Shown: positions 1 to 9,095 of the stretch, piece after piece
How positions within the stretch are numbered: position 1 is the stretch's first letter
How the letters are laid out: every line of letters begins with the position of its first letter
NCBI RefSeq assembly: GCF_011320225.1
Contig: NZ_JAAOEN010000001.1
Location: 911,652-975,651, forward strand
DNA: 64,000 nucleotides
Source: Phytoactinopolyspora limicola
GTDB lineage: Bacteria; Actinomycetota; Actinomycetes; Jiangellales; Jiangellaceae
Direction: 5' to 3'
Made by a program: the position numbers and the translations under genes
Notes under the pieces: generated by a model
Database searches by the model: none
What the model was told of the DNA's origin: nothing
What the model saw: only the letters and a program-made list of their open reading frames with translations

Positions 1-1928
1 ACCACCGGACCATCCCCGATCATCCGTACTGCCGGCCCGAGCAGGACCTCCTCCAGCCGGGTGAGGCTGGCCTCCAGGCCATCCAGCAGCGCAGCCGCGG
101 CGGACTCGGGTGCCAGGGCGGCCGCGCGCAGGGCGAACCGGGCGTAGTCGACCTCTGGATAGACGTCGGCGACTCGGCCTGCGACGCGCCTGGCGACCCG
201 GCCGCGGCTGGCGACGGTGACATGGAAATGGCCATCTCGGACGCCGACGACACTCACCAGCGTGAGATCGTCGCCGAGGGAATCAAGCAGTTCGACCACG
301 TCGAAACGCCGTCGACGGACCGACACGTCGCCCTCGCGGGTATGTACGTGCCGTCGGATCCGGTCCTCGATCAGCCGGCGGTGTGTCTCTTGCGCGGCAC
401 CGGTCATAGCGCCAAGTTGTCGCCCGGCGGCCCGCAGTCGGCCAAGTTCGGCCACGAGGGTGGGGTCCCGCCGTTCGGCCGGAACGGGCAGGGCGTGCAC
501 CGTCGCCCGCCAGCGCTCGGTCCAGCGCAATAGCTGCCGACCACTACCGTCGTGGATGATCTCCTCGGTGCCGAGGACGGCCAGGTCGGTGCCGTGGACG
601 GTGGCCCGGGCCCGCAACTCCAAGGCGCCGAGGGACAACGCATGGGCATCGAGCACGTCGAGCCCGCGCATACATGCTCGAAGCATCCCCCGACGGTCGC
701 CCCGCAGGCTGGCAAGCTGGGCCCGGGCATACCAGGCCGTGGCGCGGCGTAGCGCCGAGCCACGGCCTCGCTGCGCGGCGGCCGCGCTGAACGACACCTC
801 AGCCAACTCGGTGAGTCCCGCGGTCAGCGCCATCCGGCCGGCGAGCACCTGAGCATCGAGCCGTTCGGACGAGTACCAGTCGCTGAGGCTGGCGGCCAGT
901 TCGGCGGCGGCGAGCACGTGCCGGCGCGTCACCGAGCCGGCAGCTGCCTGGGCCCGCAGCAGCACGAAACGTGCATGCTGGGTCGTTTCGCTGTGTTTCT
1001 GCCGACGGCTCGACCGTTCGGCACGGCGAGCGAGTTCGATAGCCCGATGAGCGTTGCCGGCAGCCAGGTGGACGATCGCGGCGGCGATGCATCCGTCGAT
1101 CCGGTTGAGCACTGCGTTGCGGTCTTGTGCCAGGAGGTCGACGAGAACATCAGCAGTGGTCGCCGCCTCCTCCGTCAGGCCTGCCGCGAGCTGAATGACG
1201 GCGGTGTCGCGGACGATCTCCGTCGGGATCGAGCCCAGGTCCTCGTAGCGACGATGTGCCTGGTAGAGCAGGTGAAGTGCTTTCGGGAGACGCCCCTGGC
1301 GGTGGGCACAGTCGGCACGGTTGTGCAACGCCACGGTGGCGCTGTAGGAGTCGCCGTGTTCTTCTGCCATAGCCTGGGCATGTGCCAACTGTTGGTCCGC
1401 TGCGTCGAACCGACCCAGGTAGAGCAGAGCCGCGCCCGTGTTCTGACGGGCCCGGCACTCCCAGATGACATCTCCCAGCTGAGCCGCGATGCTGGCTGCT
1501 TCAGCGTTGTCGACGTAGCCGCCCTCGAAATCACCGAGGTGAACGCGTAGCGCACCACGGCGGACAAGTACCCGCGCACGGGCTTGGTGATCCGCGTCCG
1601 CGAGTGCCTCGTCGAACACGGCCAGCGCTTCACGCTTGCGGCCGGCCAGGCCGAGCGCGGTACCTAGGCTGGCGCTCAGCTCGATCCGCCGGTCAGTGAG
1701 TCCGGTGTCGACCGCGGTGCGTAGTCCTCGGCGGAGATAACGAAGGGCGCGTCCGATCTGACCGCGGTTTCGCTCGACGATGCCGAGCGCATGCAACGCG
1801 AATGTGACGTCGAGGGCAGGCGAGGTGACACCGAGGATGGCCCGGGCGTGACACGCCGCGGAGTCCGGGGCGGACATCGCGAGCGCCGGCAGCTCGTCGG
1901 CTGTGACCTGCGTTTCTCTGACCCGCAC
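1..1928 (-). CDS. TPR-repeat CHAT-domain protein (C-terminus cut by window edge)
   Basis: The reading frame is open from a GTG start at 1928 to base 1 with no stop, so 642 residues are visible and the C-terminus lies outside the window. GAGGG seven bases before the GTG is a good ribosome binding site, and an in-frame TGA just upstream limits the start. The first ~480 residues are Ala/Leu-rich helical repeats of TPR type (segments such as ALGIVERNRGQIGRALRYL and RADCAHRQGRLPKALHLLYQ). The last visible part (VVELLDSLGDDLTLVSVVG, then a segment ending LLGPAVRMIGDGPV) resembles the entry into a CHAT caspase-like protease domain; the catalytic His and Cys would be off the edge. TPR-CHAT proteins are predicted cytoplasmic proteases in signalling or conflict systems. 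It is divergent from a subtilisin-like protease. The CHAT call is by family resemblance only. Confidence 0.75.
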   Translation of the reverse strand, partial: MRVRETQVTADELPALAMSAPDSAACHARAILGVTSPALDVTFALHALGIVERNRGQIGRALRYLRRGLRTAVDTGLTDRRIELSASLGTALGLAGRKREALAVFDEALADADHQARARVLVRRGALRVHLGDFEGGYVDNAEAASIAAQLGDVIWECRARQNTGAALLYLGRFDAADQQLAHAQAMAEEHGDSYSATVALHNRADCAHRQGRLPKALHLLYQAHRRYEDLGSIPTEIVRDTAVIQLAAGLTEEAATTADVLVDLLAQDRNAVLNRIDGCIAAAIVHLAAGNAHRAIELARRAERSSRRQKHSETTQHARFVLLRAQAAAGSVTRRHVLAAAELAASLSDWYSSERLDAQVLAGRMALTAGLTELAEVSFSAAAAQRGRGSALRRATAWYARAQLASLRGDRRGMLRACMRGLDVLDAHALSLGALELRARATVHGTDLAVLGTEEIIHDGSGRQLLRWTERWRATVHALPVPAERRDPTLVAELGRLRAAGRQLGAMTGAAQETHRRLIEDRIRRHVHTREGDVSVRRRRFDVVELLDSLGDDLTLVSVVGVRDGHFHVTVASRGRVARRVAGRVADVYPEVDYARFALRAAALAPESAAAALLDGLEASLTRLEEVLLGPAVRMIGDGPV

Positions 1929-2105
1929 CCGTCAACCCTCAATGTACGCCGAAACTTGCGCCAAGAATGATCGTATTTGTCGCGTTAATTCGGTATCGTC
2001 CTCAAAGTTTGTTCATGAGGTTCGGTCGCCGGACCGGGGAGCGATGGTTCGTCTCCGGCGATCGTCGAACAGGCTCTCACGCAGTCTAAGGGGAGGCTAG
2101 GCAAT
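1929..2105. promoter_or_regulatory. Divergent promoter region between CHAT protein and subtilase
   Basis: This 177-bp spacer separates the two start codons. Its middle (about 1960-2015) is distinctly AT-richer than the flanks, as expected of promoters. AAGGGGAGG just upstream of 2106 is the ribosome binding site of the protease. I see no convincing long inverted repeat, so no operator is claimed. Confidence 0.4.
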
Positions 2106-3344
2106 ATGAGTGGGCGGCGGGTCCGACGCGAGGAATTGGCACGAGAGGTGGAGCGGTTGGAACGCAACTGCGCCGCTCGTACACAGGGGCGCCAGTTTCC
2201 ACTGGCGGTGAGGTGGGATCCAAGCGGAAACGAAGTTGAGTATCTGTACCGCAATCACCAACTGATCTGCGATGTCGATGACCTCGACGAGACATTGGAG
2301 GCATTTGATCGGGTCGGCGCTGAACGACCGGAAGCGATCACCGATGGGCCCGTGGGCCTGAAGGTGCTCGATGTCGGTGATCGCGACGCCGCCGATTTAG
2401 CCGAGCAATTGCTCGGTGTCGTGGATGAAGACGTCGTCGGGCTCAACTATGTCCTGGACACGCAGGGCAACACGGTGATGTGCCCGGTCACGGAGCCACT
2501 ACCGTGGAACGCGCCGGTGCCGGTGCTCGGCGAGCCGGTTGGTCCCGGTCGGCCTCGGCTGGCCGTCATCGACACCGGCTACCATCCACCCGTCGCCGAG
2601 CAATCCGGCTTCGCCCGGTTCAGCGCCGTCAAGGACAACCACGAGCCCGACGACGAGGTCTACTTCGACGACGGCAGCACCATCCGGCCCTACGGCGGCC
2701 ATGGCACCGCGGCCGCCGCTCGGCTGCTGGCCGTGTCCGGATCGGAGTCGGTCACGGTGCAGGTGCGCGACTGCCTCGTCGGTGGTGCGGTCGACGAGTT
2801 GACTATCGTCAACGACCTCGACCACGTCGTGCGCGCGGGCGTGGACGTCGTCAGCGTTCAGGCCGGACTGTATGCCCGTCCCGGCTGCTCGCCCAAGGCG
2901 TTCAACGCGTTCTACCGGCGCGTGCTCCGGCGCCACCCGGACACGGTGATCGTGGTGGCCGCAGGCAACAACGGCTCCGACGCACCGTTCTGGCCGGCCG
3001 CATACCCCTGGACAATCGCCGTGGGAGCGCTCACCGACGGGGGCGATTCGCGAGCTGGATGGTCCAACGTCGGACACTGGGTCGGCGTGTACGCCTCCGG
3101 TGAGAACGCGGTCGTTCCGTTCCCCAACGGCACCTACGAGTACCTCGACGGCACCCGAGCGGAGTTCAGCCAAGGCCACGCCCTGTGGTCGGGGACGTCG
3201 TTCGCGGCACCCGTCGTCGCCGGCATGATCGCCCGGCGCATGGTGGAACGCGGGGTCACCGCGCCCGTGGCCCGCGACATCGTTCTGGCCGAAGCGGAGA
3301 TCGCCGCCCTGGACGGCGTGGGGCCGAGGCTCGTCCTGCCCTGA
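2106..3344 (+). CDS. S8 (subtilisin-like) serine peptidase, intracellular
   Basis: A 412-residue protein with a complete subtilase triad: Asp156 in AVIDTGY, His199 in GGHGTAAAA, Ser365 in SGTSFAAP, with oxyanion-hole Asn288 in VVAAGNNGS. The first ~150 residues form a charged non-secretory N-terminal region rather than a standard propeptide, and there is no signal peptide or membrane segment, so it should act in the cytoplasm. The ATG at 2106 has a strong AAGGGGAGG site. It is divergent from a TPR-CHAT protein, so the two predicted proteases may work together, for example one cleaving or activating the other; that link is inferred from position only. The peptidase family assignment is firm, the substrate unknown. 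Confidence 0.9.
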   Translation: MSGRRVRREELAREVERLERNCAARTQGRQFPLAVRWDPSGNEVEYLYRNHQLICDVDDLDETLEAFDRVGAERPEAITDGPVGLKVLDVGDRDAADLAEQLLGVVDEDVVGLNYVLDTQGNTVMCPVTEPLPWNAPVPVLGEPVGPGRPRLAVIDTGYHPPVAEQSGFARFSAVKDNHEPDDEVYFDDGSTIRPYGGHGTAAAARLLAVSGSESVTVQVRDCLVGGAVDELTIVNDLDHVVRAGVDVVSVQAGLYARPGCSPKAFNAFYRRVLRRHPDTVIVVAAGNNGSDAPFWPAAYPWTIAVGALTDGGDSRAGWSNVGHWVGVYASGENAVVPFPNGTYEYLDGTRAEFSQGHALWSGTSFAAPVVAGMIARRMVERGVTAPVARDIVLAEAEIAALDGVGPRLVLP

Positions 3345-3920
3345 ACCGCAGGTGTGCCGCGCTGGCCGAAGGGCAGACCCGGCGACTCAGGGCAGGTGTG
3401 ACGATCCAATGCGGGCACCAATATGACGACCGTAGGTCGGTGGCGACCGGGAGGTCCGCGGCGGCTGTGAGCCTGGCCGCTGCGGGCCGCGGCCATCGTC
3501 CGTTCGGCTGATCTTCGCCGCCGAGCGGCTACCTCGGGTTGCCGGCCGCGCGGAGTTGGGTAATCTCGCGAATGTGAGTTTTGGGCGACGAGTACGCGAA
3601 GAAATGCCGGTCGATCCAGAGATCACGGCCGAACTCCGGGCAGCGGACGAGGCCGCCCGGCAGGAATGTGCCGAGCGCGGCGTCGAGCTACTGGAGCGGC
3701 TGCGCCGGCTCTAAGCCAACCTGTGCCGGCATCTAAGCCACATTGCGCGCCTTGTCCATCGTGCGCGGCGCAGTAGCCGTGCTGGTCAGGCGTCCCGTTC
3801 TGGCTCGGCGTCGGTCGGTGAGCCTCATGGGGATCGTTGGGTCATGGCTATGTGGCGTGGTTGTTGTTGTCGGTTAGCCGGACGGCTGCGAGAGCGACAT
3901 CGCAAGCGGCCGAGGTGCGT
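3345..3920. other. Gene-poor spacer after the subtilase
   Basis: This 576-bp stretch lies between the subtilase stop and the stop of the convergent DUF222 gene. Apart from one small candidate ORF at 3574-3714, I see no coding signal, RNA gene or strong hairpin. ORFs in it appear to be chance open frames of GC-rich DNA. Confidence 0.5.
3574..3714 (+). CDS. Possible small acidic helical protein (46 aa)
   Basis: A GTG-started frame gives 46 residues beginning MSFGRRVREEMPVDPEIT and ending LLERLRRL. The composition (many Glu, Arg, Ala, Leu, no low-complexity Pro/Arg runs) is protein-like and predicts one or two helices. Evidence against is the lack of a well-placed ribosome binding site (a GGAG lies about 18 bases upstream). 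I do not recognise a family. Confidence 0.3.
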   Translation: MSFGRRVREEMPVDPEITAELRAADEAARQECAERGVELLERLRRL

Positions 3921-6113
3921 CTAGAACGGCGGCACATCGTGGTGGTCAGGGGCGTCAGGTTCGGGTGCGGGGTGGTGTGACTCGGTGACCTGTCCCGCTG
4001 CTGTGGATGTGCCCATGGTGGGCAGGGTGGGGCCGCAGCCGCAGTAGCTGAGACAGCCGCAGTCGAGTCTGGGCGGATGGGTGGACTCGCTCGGATATCT
4101 GGTCTGCGGACGGGGGCGGGGGGTAGCGGGCATGATGGGCGGCGCCCGATGCACATAGCGGTGCCCGAGCGGGCTGACCCAGATTGTGGTGTACGGATCC
4201 GGTTTTATGACTGCCCACCGACCACAGTGTTTCAACCTGTGGTGGTGACGGCAGCAACATCCGAGGTTGGCGTCGGTGGTGAGTCCACCGGCGGCGTAGT
4301 CGATAGCGTGATCCTGGTCGGTGTGTCTGGCCGGAGCCCGGCAGGCCGGGTGTGTGCAGGTCCGATCCCGGATCTGTACCCACCGGCGTAGCCGTGCCCG
4401 CGCTGTGCGTCGCCGCTCATCATGAGGACCGGCACGCCCGACAGTCGCGTGTCTCGTGTCGGCGCCGTCGAGTGGGCCGACATCCACCAACCCACCGGCG
4501 GATGCTGCGCCACCCACGTGGGTCATGATGTCGTCGACGACGCGCTTGTATTCCGGATGTGTGGTTCGTGCTGCGATGGCGAGACGATGAAGATCGCCGC
4601 TGCGTAGCTGTAGTTCCACAATTCCGCGTGCTGTTCCCGAGGCTGGGGCGGTTTGCGTGGCCTGGGTGGGCAGGAGTGGGCGGGCCCGCGTAGTGCCTGT
4701 GATGATCGCGTGACCATTGTGGTCACACAGGACCCATCTGAACTCGGCGCGAGTCATGGTGGTGATGATCCGGCGAGCGGTAGCCGCCGGGATGACATCC
4801 CAACCCACCAGCTCAGCCGGACGTTCGTCCAAACCAAGCAGGGACGCCAGCCCAACCCGCAACTCGTCCGGCGTCCACCTATCACCATCACCAGAACTGG
4901 GCTCAGCACCTCCGTCGTCGTTGGTACCAGAGCCGTCGCTGCGGTCGGGATCAGGGCCGTGGGTGGGGCTAGGGTGATCGTCGTCGGGACCAGGGCCGGG
5001 GTCGGGATCAGCGTCGGGGGCAGGACCAGGGTCGGGGGCAGGACCAGGGTCGGGGGCAGGGCCGGGGTCGGGACCAGCGTCGGGGTCAGGGTCGGGGTCG
5101 GGGGCGGGGCCAGGATCAGGACCGGGGCCGGGGCCGGGGTCGGGGTCGGGGGCGGGGCCAGGATCAGGACCGGGGCCGGGGGCAGGACCGGGGCCGGGGG
5201 CAGGACCGGGGTCATCATCACCACCACCGGCGGGGCTGGGTGTTTCGGTGGGTTGGATGAATGGGTGGGTCAGGATGTGGGCGGTGATCTGTTCGTCGTT
5301 CATCGTCTGGAATGTTCCGTCGAGCATCCCGAGGTAGAGGTCGGCCCGGATGTGATTGATGGGCCGGGTGTCTCCGGCGTGTTTGCATCGTCTGGCGAGG
5401 GTGTCGACTCGGTGGCACGCTGCGGCGGCGCGGTCGATTGGTAGGTCTAGTCCGGATATGTTGGCGCTGCCGTCGGGGTTGCGTGTGCCGTGTACTCGTC
5501 GTCCTTTGACTGCTTGTTGGTAGCGTCGTTGTGCCCAATCCGGGTCGATAGCGATAGCGGCTCGTTTGAGAGCATCGATCAGTTCACCAACGAGCATGTG
5601 TGCCGCGGTAGGCAGCAGCTCATGACAGATCTGGGCGGCTTGGTCGTCGGTGAGCCCAATGGTCCATTGTGTGAATGCCACTGCGCGGGGTTCGTCGAGC
5701 TCACCAGCCAGCATCGCCTCGCCCAGCATCGGTAGGCGTGAATGCACGTCGTAGGCCAACGTAAAGGTGGTATCTGAACGTCGACGTGACCATGTCAAGG
5801 CTGCGCGGGCCTCTTCGGCGGCGAACTCTGCGGGGTGTGCCAGACGGGCTACGGTGTCACGGCTGTGCGGGTGGCGCATGCCGGTCTCCAGCATGGCGCG
5901 TAAGAACACCGCTCGGTCATGGTTGGCCTGCCGGTAAGCCGCGGTCAAGACCTCAATGGTGTCGTAACCACACACGCGCTGGACCGCAATCTGAGCCAGC
6001 AGCGCCGCCAGGTGGGGGCCGGGTGGCATGGTGGCCAACCCGTCAGGGATCGGTACCGCCACACCAACCCCGCTTGCGCGATAGGCATAGCCGTCCTGGT
6101 CGGAGACGAACAT
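3921..6113 (-). CDS. DUF222 and HNH endonuclease domain protein
   Basis: A 730-residue member of the actinobacterial DUF222-HNH family. The N-terminal half carries DUF222 (from LAALLAQIAVQRVCGYDTIEV onward). A ~90-residue Pro/Asp/Gly-rich linker follows, and the C-terminus has an HNH nuclease fold with zinc-ligand cysteines (CTHPACRAP), the DQDHAIDYAAGG stretch, and Asn and His in NLGCCCRHHHRLKH. These proteins are multicopy in actinobacteria, of uncertain biological role, often mobile-like. I chose the ATG at 6113 (MFVSDQDGYAYR) because GGGAG sits eight bases upstream and the DUF222 family starts about there; the frame stays open to 6302. It is divergent from a helicase-associated gene. Confidence 0.85.
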   Translation of the reverse strand: MFVSDQDGYAYRASGVGVAVPIPDGLATMPPGPHLAALLAQIAVQRVCGYDTIEVLTAAYRQANHDRAVFLRAMLETGMRHPHSRDTVARLAHPAEFAAEEARAALTWSRRRSDTTFTLAYDVHSRLPMLGEAMLAGELDEPRAVAFTQWTIGLTDDQAAQICHELLPTAAHMLVGELIDALKRAAIAIDPDWAQRRYQQAVKGRRVHGTRNPDGSANISGLDLPIDRAAAACHRVDTLARRCKHAGDTRPINHIRADLYLGMLDGTFQTMNDEQITAHILTHPFIQPTETPSPAGGGDDDPGPAPGPGPAPGPGPDPGPAPDPDPGPGPGPDPGPAPDPDPDPDAGPDPGPAPDPGPAPDPGPAPDADPDPGPGPDDDHPSPTHGPDPDRSDGSGTNDDGGAEPSSGDGDRWTPDELRVGLASLLGLDERPAELVGWDVIPAATARRIITTMTRAEFRWVLCDHNGHAIITGTTRARPLLPTQATQTAPASGTARGIVELQLRSGDLHRLAIAARTTHPEYKRVVDDIMTHVGGAASAGGLVDVGPLDGADTRHATVGRAGPHDERRRTARARLRRWVQIRDRTCTHPACRAPARHTDQDHAIDYAAGGLTTDANLGCCCRHHHRLKHCGRWAVIKPDPYTTIWVSPLGHRYVHRAPPIMPATPRPRPQTRYPSESTHPPRLDCGCLSYCGCGPTLPTMGTSTAAGQVTESHHPAPEPDAPDHHDVPPF
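4975..5222 (-). repeat. Pro-Gly/Pro-Asp coding minisatellite inside the DUF222 gene
   Basis: On the plus strand the DNA is a run of short imperfect repeats of GGGGCAGGACCAGGGTCG and GGGGCCGGGG types. On the coding strand it gives alternating PGPAP, PDPGPAP and PDPDP units forming a flexible acidic linker between the DUF222 and HNH domains. Unit boundaries drift, suggesting slippage-driven length variation. Confidence 0.85.
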
Positions 6114-6528
6114 GACGAGCACTCCCATGTCCAAGAATGGGGACCCTGCGGCCTCGGGCGGCTCAACACCGCACGACGACACACAAAAGGGCAGGGTTCC
6201 TGCTGTCGGCCCAGGGCGGACCTGGGGCCGTTCACTCGTCAACACGCCGTCTCGCAGAGCCTGACCAACTCTGCCGGCAACTACCAACAGCATACCAAAC
6301 ATCTGTTCGATTTACACGGTCTGGACAGGTAATTTAATATCCGACGAAACTTGTGCGCGGTCCAGTCGATCGCCTCACGGGTGCGCCGCTTAACTCAACT
6401 GACACGTCAACGACGGACGTCGAAGAACACGAAGATGGCCCCGTCGGCCCACCTTCGACGGTCGCTCGTCTACGGCCCCGGATTCGCGACGCCGACCAGC
6501 TGGGCCGAGACATCGTAGTGTAGAGCTG
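6114..6528. promoter_or_regulatory. Divergent region between DUF222 gene and helicase-associated gene
   Basis: About 415 bp without a recognised gene; 6114-6302 is an open upstream extension of the DUF222 frame that looks non-native. Close to the plus-strand gene, TAGTGT at 6516-6521 is followed by exactly seven bases and then the ATG at 6529, the geometry of a -10 element driving a leaderless mRNA. No clear -35 is seen. Confidence 0.35.
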
Positions 6529-8904
6529 ATGCCAAGGACGAGTGCGGCGCCGCGGAGCCTCGCGGAGGATCTGCGGGCCCGAACTGACGATGAGCTGGCG
6601 GGGCTGCTGCGTACCCGCCCAGACCTCGTCGTACCCGTCCCGGCCGATATCACCCAGCTCGCGTCTCGGGCCGCGACCCGCACCTCCGTCGTGCGTGCGC
6701 TTGACCGTCTCGACCAGTTCACCCTGCACGTCGTCGACACTCTGGTGGTCCTCCCGGACCCCGCCACCGGCAAAGACGTGCAGCAGCTGCTGGGCGCCCC
6801 ACCACGAGCCGTACGCGCCGCCCTCGCCGCTCTCCGGCAGCGGGCGTTGACCTGGGGAAGTGGGCGCGAGATCCATCTTGTCCGGGTGGTAGGCGAGATC
6901 ATTGGTCCCCACCCAGCCGGTCTTGGCCCGCCGGCCCGGCAACTGCTGCTCGCGCTGCCGCCATCCCGGCTGGTCTCGGTTGCCACGGACCTGGGGTTGC
7001 CCACCGCCGGCGACCACGCGTCGAACGCGGACGCCGTGGCAGCGTTCTTCGCCGCTCCGGAAACGCTGAAACCCCTTCTCGGAGAACTCAGCCCGGAGGC
7101 GGTCGCGGCTCTGCGCAGCCTCGCCGACGGTCCACCGACCGGGCGCATCGAGGACGCATGGCGCGATGTCGACCGCACCCGCGCCCGCAGCCCGATCGAC
7201 CAGTTGCTGGCCACCGGTCTACTCGTGCCGGTGGACGGCGACGCGGTCGTCTTGCCGCGCGAGGTCGGACTGCATCTTCGGGGCGGGACAGTCCGGGGTG
7301 ACATCCGGGTCACCCCACCGGAACCGGCCGTCACGAACCGCGACCCCGAGATGGTCGACCGCGCCGCCGGCGCGAGGGCATTCGACATCGTGCGCGCTAT
7401 GGAGTCGCTGCTCGACGCATGGGCAAATGATCCACCACCGGTCTTGCGGACAGGTGGCCTCGCCGCCCGCGACTTCAGACGGCTGCCTGCCCTGCTCGAC
7501 ACCGATGAGGCTGGTGCCGCGCTGGTGGTGGAACTTGGCTATGCTGCCGGTCTGCTCGGCTCGGGTGGTGGCGACGATGAGGTCTGGTTGCCTACCCATG
7601 AGTACGACTCGTGGCGCCGTGAGTCGATAGCAGACCGTTGGGCCATGTTGGCCAATACCTGGTTGGGCACGAGCCGCACCCCCGGCCTGGTCGGCACCCG
7701 GGACGATCGAGACCGGCTTGTATCCGCGTTGGGAGGCGACCTCGACCGTCCGGTAGCGCCAGAGATCCGCCGCCAGGTGCTTGAAGTCATGGCCGGTCTG
7801 CCGGGCGGCGCTGCACCAGACCCGGAATCGATGGCCGAGTCAGTCCGCTGGCGGCGGCCCCGCCGCGGCGGCCGGTTGCGGGACGACCTCGTGGGTTGGA
7901 CGCTGCGCGAGGCGGAATCACTCGGTCTCACCGGGCGTGGGGCGCTGGCATCGTATGGCCGGCTCCTGCTCACCGGTGGTGGCGCCGCCGAAGCCGCGGT
8001 GACCGCCTTGCGCGCTCTGCTCCCCGAGTCGCTGGGCCACGTCTTGCTGCAAGCCGATCTCACCGCCGTGGCCCCCGGGCCCCTGCGGTCGGAGGTGGCC
8101 CGCGAACTGGGCCTGCTCGCCGACGTGGAAAGTCGTGGAGGTGCGTCGGTGTACCGATTCACCGCGGACTCCGTGCGGCGCGCGCTTGATGCCGGGCGAG
8201 CCGCGGCCGACATTCACCAGTTCCTCAGCTCGGTGTCCCGGACGCCGGTGCCCCAACCGTTGACGTACCTCGTCGACGACGTCGCCCGGCGGCACGGGCT
8301 GTTGCGGGTCGGCGCCGCGTCGTCGTTTATCCGTTCTGACGACCACACCACCCTGACCGAGATCCTGGCCGCGGCTCAGGCGTCGGCGCTCGGGCTTCGC
8401 CGGCTCGCCCCCACGGTGCTCGTATCCAGCCTTGACGGCATCACACTCCTCGAGCGGCTGCGGCAGATGGGTTTCGCGCCCACCCCGGAGGCTGCCGACG
8501 GGTCCATAGTGATCGCCCGCTCGCAGCCGCGCCGGGCCCCGGCCGGGCCAGTACCGCAGCCTGCTCTGGCCGAGCGGCCAAGTCCGACCGAGACGGTGTT
8601 GGGCGCGGCAGTCCGTGCGTTGCGGGCGGGTGAACGCTCGTCGGCGGCACGGCCACCGGACGCGGTGCCGGGGCGGCTCGGCCGCAGTGCCTCCGCTCAG
8701 ACTCTGGCCGACCTGCGCCAGGCGCTCGACGATGGCGCCACCATCTGGATCGGGTATGTCGACCAGCACGGCTCCACGAGCGAGCGGGTGGTCGACCCGG
8801 TGCGGTTGGAGGGCGGATGGCTGGCCGCGTTCGACCATCGCAGTAACGAGATCCGCTCCTTCGCGGTCCACCGCATCAGCGGCGTCGCTCCCGTCGCCTC
8901 CTGA
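6529..8904 (+). CDS. Helicase-associated (XPB/Ssl2 C-terminal-like, Rv0862c-type) protein
   Basis: A 791-residue soluble protein of the actinobacterial family usually named helicase-associated or XPB/Ssl2 helicase C-terminal domain protein, typified by Mycobacterium Rv0862c. The start (LAEDLRARTDDELAGLLRTRPDL) is characteristic of the family, the middle is a long winged-helix-rich region (including VLLQADLTAVAPGPL), and the last ~65 residues look like a WYL-type ligand-binding fold (IWIGYVDQHGSTSERVVDPV). It has no Walker motifs, so it is not itself a helicase. In mycobacteria the homologue lies beside XPB; here the XPB gene is about 3 kb downstream, which supports a shared DNA-repair role. 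The exact function is unknown. Confidence 0.8.
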   Translation: MPRTSAAPRSLAEDLRARTDDELAGLLRTRPDLVVPVPADITQLASRAATRTSVVRALDRLDQFTLHVVDTLVVLPDPATGKDVQQLLGAPPRAVRAALAALRQRALTWGSGREIHLVRVVGEIIGPHPAGLGPPARQLLLALPPSRLVSVATDLGLPTAGDHASNADAVAAFFAAPETLKPLLGELSPEAVAALRSLADGPPTGRIEDAWRDVDRTRARSPIDQLLATGLLVPVDGDAVVLPREVGLHLRGGTVRGDIRVTPPEPAVTNRDPEMVDRAAGARAFDIVRAMESLLDAWANDPPPVLRTGGLAARDFRRLPALLDTDEAGAALVVELGYAAGLLGSGGGDDEVWLPTHEYDSWRRESIADRWAMLANTWLGTSRTPGLVGTRDDRDRLVSALGGDLDRPVAPEIRRQVLEVMAGLPGGAAPDPESMAESVRWRRPRRGGRLRDDLVGWTLREAESLGLTGRGALASYGRLLLTGGGAAEAAVTALRALLPESLGHVLLQADLTAVAPGPLRSEVARELGLLADVESRGGASVYRFTADSVRRALDAGRAAADIHQFLSSVSRTPVPQPLTYLVDDVARRHGLLRVGAASSFIRSDDHTTLTEILAAAQASALGLRRLAPTVLVSSLDGITLLERLRQMGFAPTPEAADGSIVIARSQPRRAPAGPVPQPALAERPSPTETVLGAAVRALRAGERSSAARPPDAVPGRLGRSASAQTLADLRQALDDGATIWIGYVDQHGSTSERVVDPVRLEGGWLAAFDHRSNEIRSFAVHRISGVAPVAS

Positions 8905-8988
8905 TCCTTTCGTGAGTTGTCCGGCCGGACATCTTACTCACCAGCCATGATGTGCGGCGGCAGCCTGACACTCCGGTGAGATGGGTGT

Positions 8989-9046
8989 GTTGTCAGGTTC
9001 CGCCGGCGCATCGGCCCAGGCCGATGAGTTTGTCCGGCCTGACAAC
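8989..9046. terminator. Nested hairpins between convergent genes
   Basis: GTTGTCAGG (8989-8997) pairs with CCTGACAAC (9038-9046), and inside the loop CATCGGCC and GGCCGATG form a second perfect 8-bp stem (around 9010-9027). A related GTTGTCCGGCCGGACA palindrome lies just upstream (about 8916-8931). The position between the convergent 8904 and 9096 gene ends suggests a bidirectional terminator. Confidence 0.55.
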
Positions 9047-9095
9047 GCGCAAAAGGGGTGGGTCAGGAGCGGGCGGGACAGGCGGGTGGCCGGGA

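Noticed and set aside
217-1550. Two plus-strand ORFs of ~210 codons
   Set aside because: They are antisense to the continuous TPR-CHAT reading frame, rich in Arg/Ser/Pro, and have no domain similarity. The true gene has no stop inside the window.
4653-5444. Gly/Val/Thr-rich plus-strand ORF
   Set aside because: It is antisense to the Pro-Asp-Gly linker of the DUF222 gene; the GVGTRVGG-like repeats are produced by the minisatellite.
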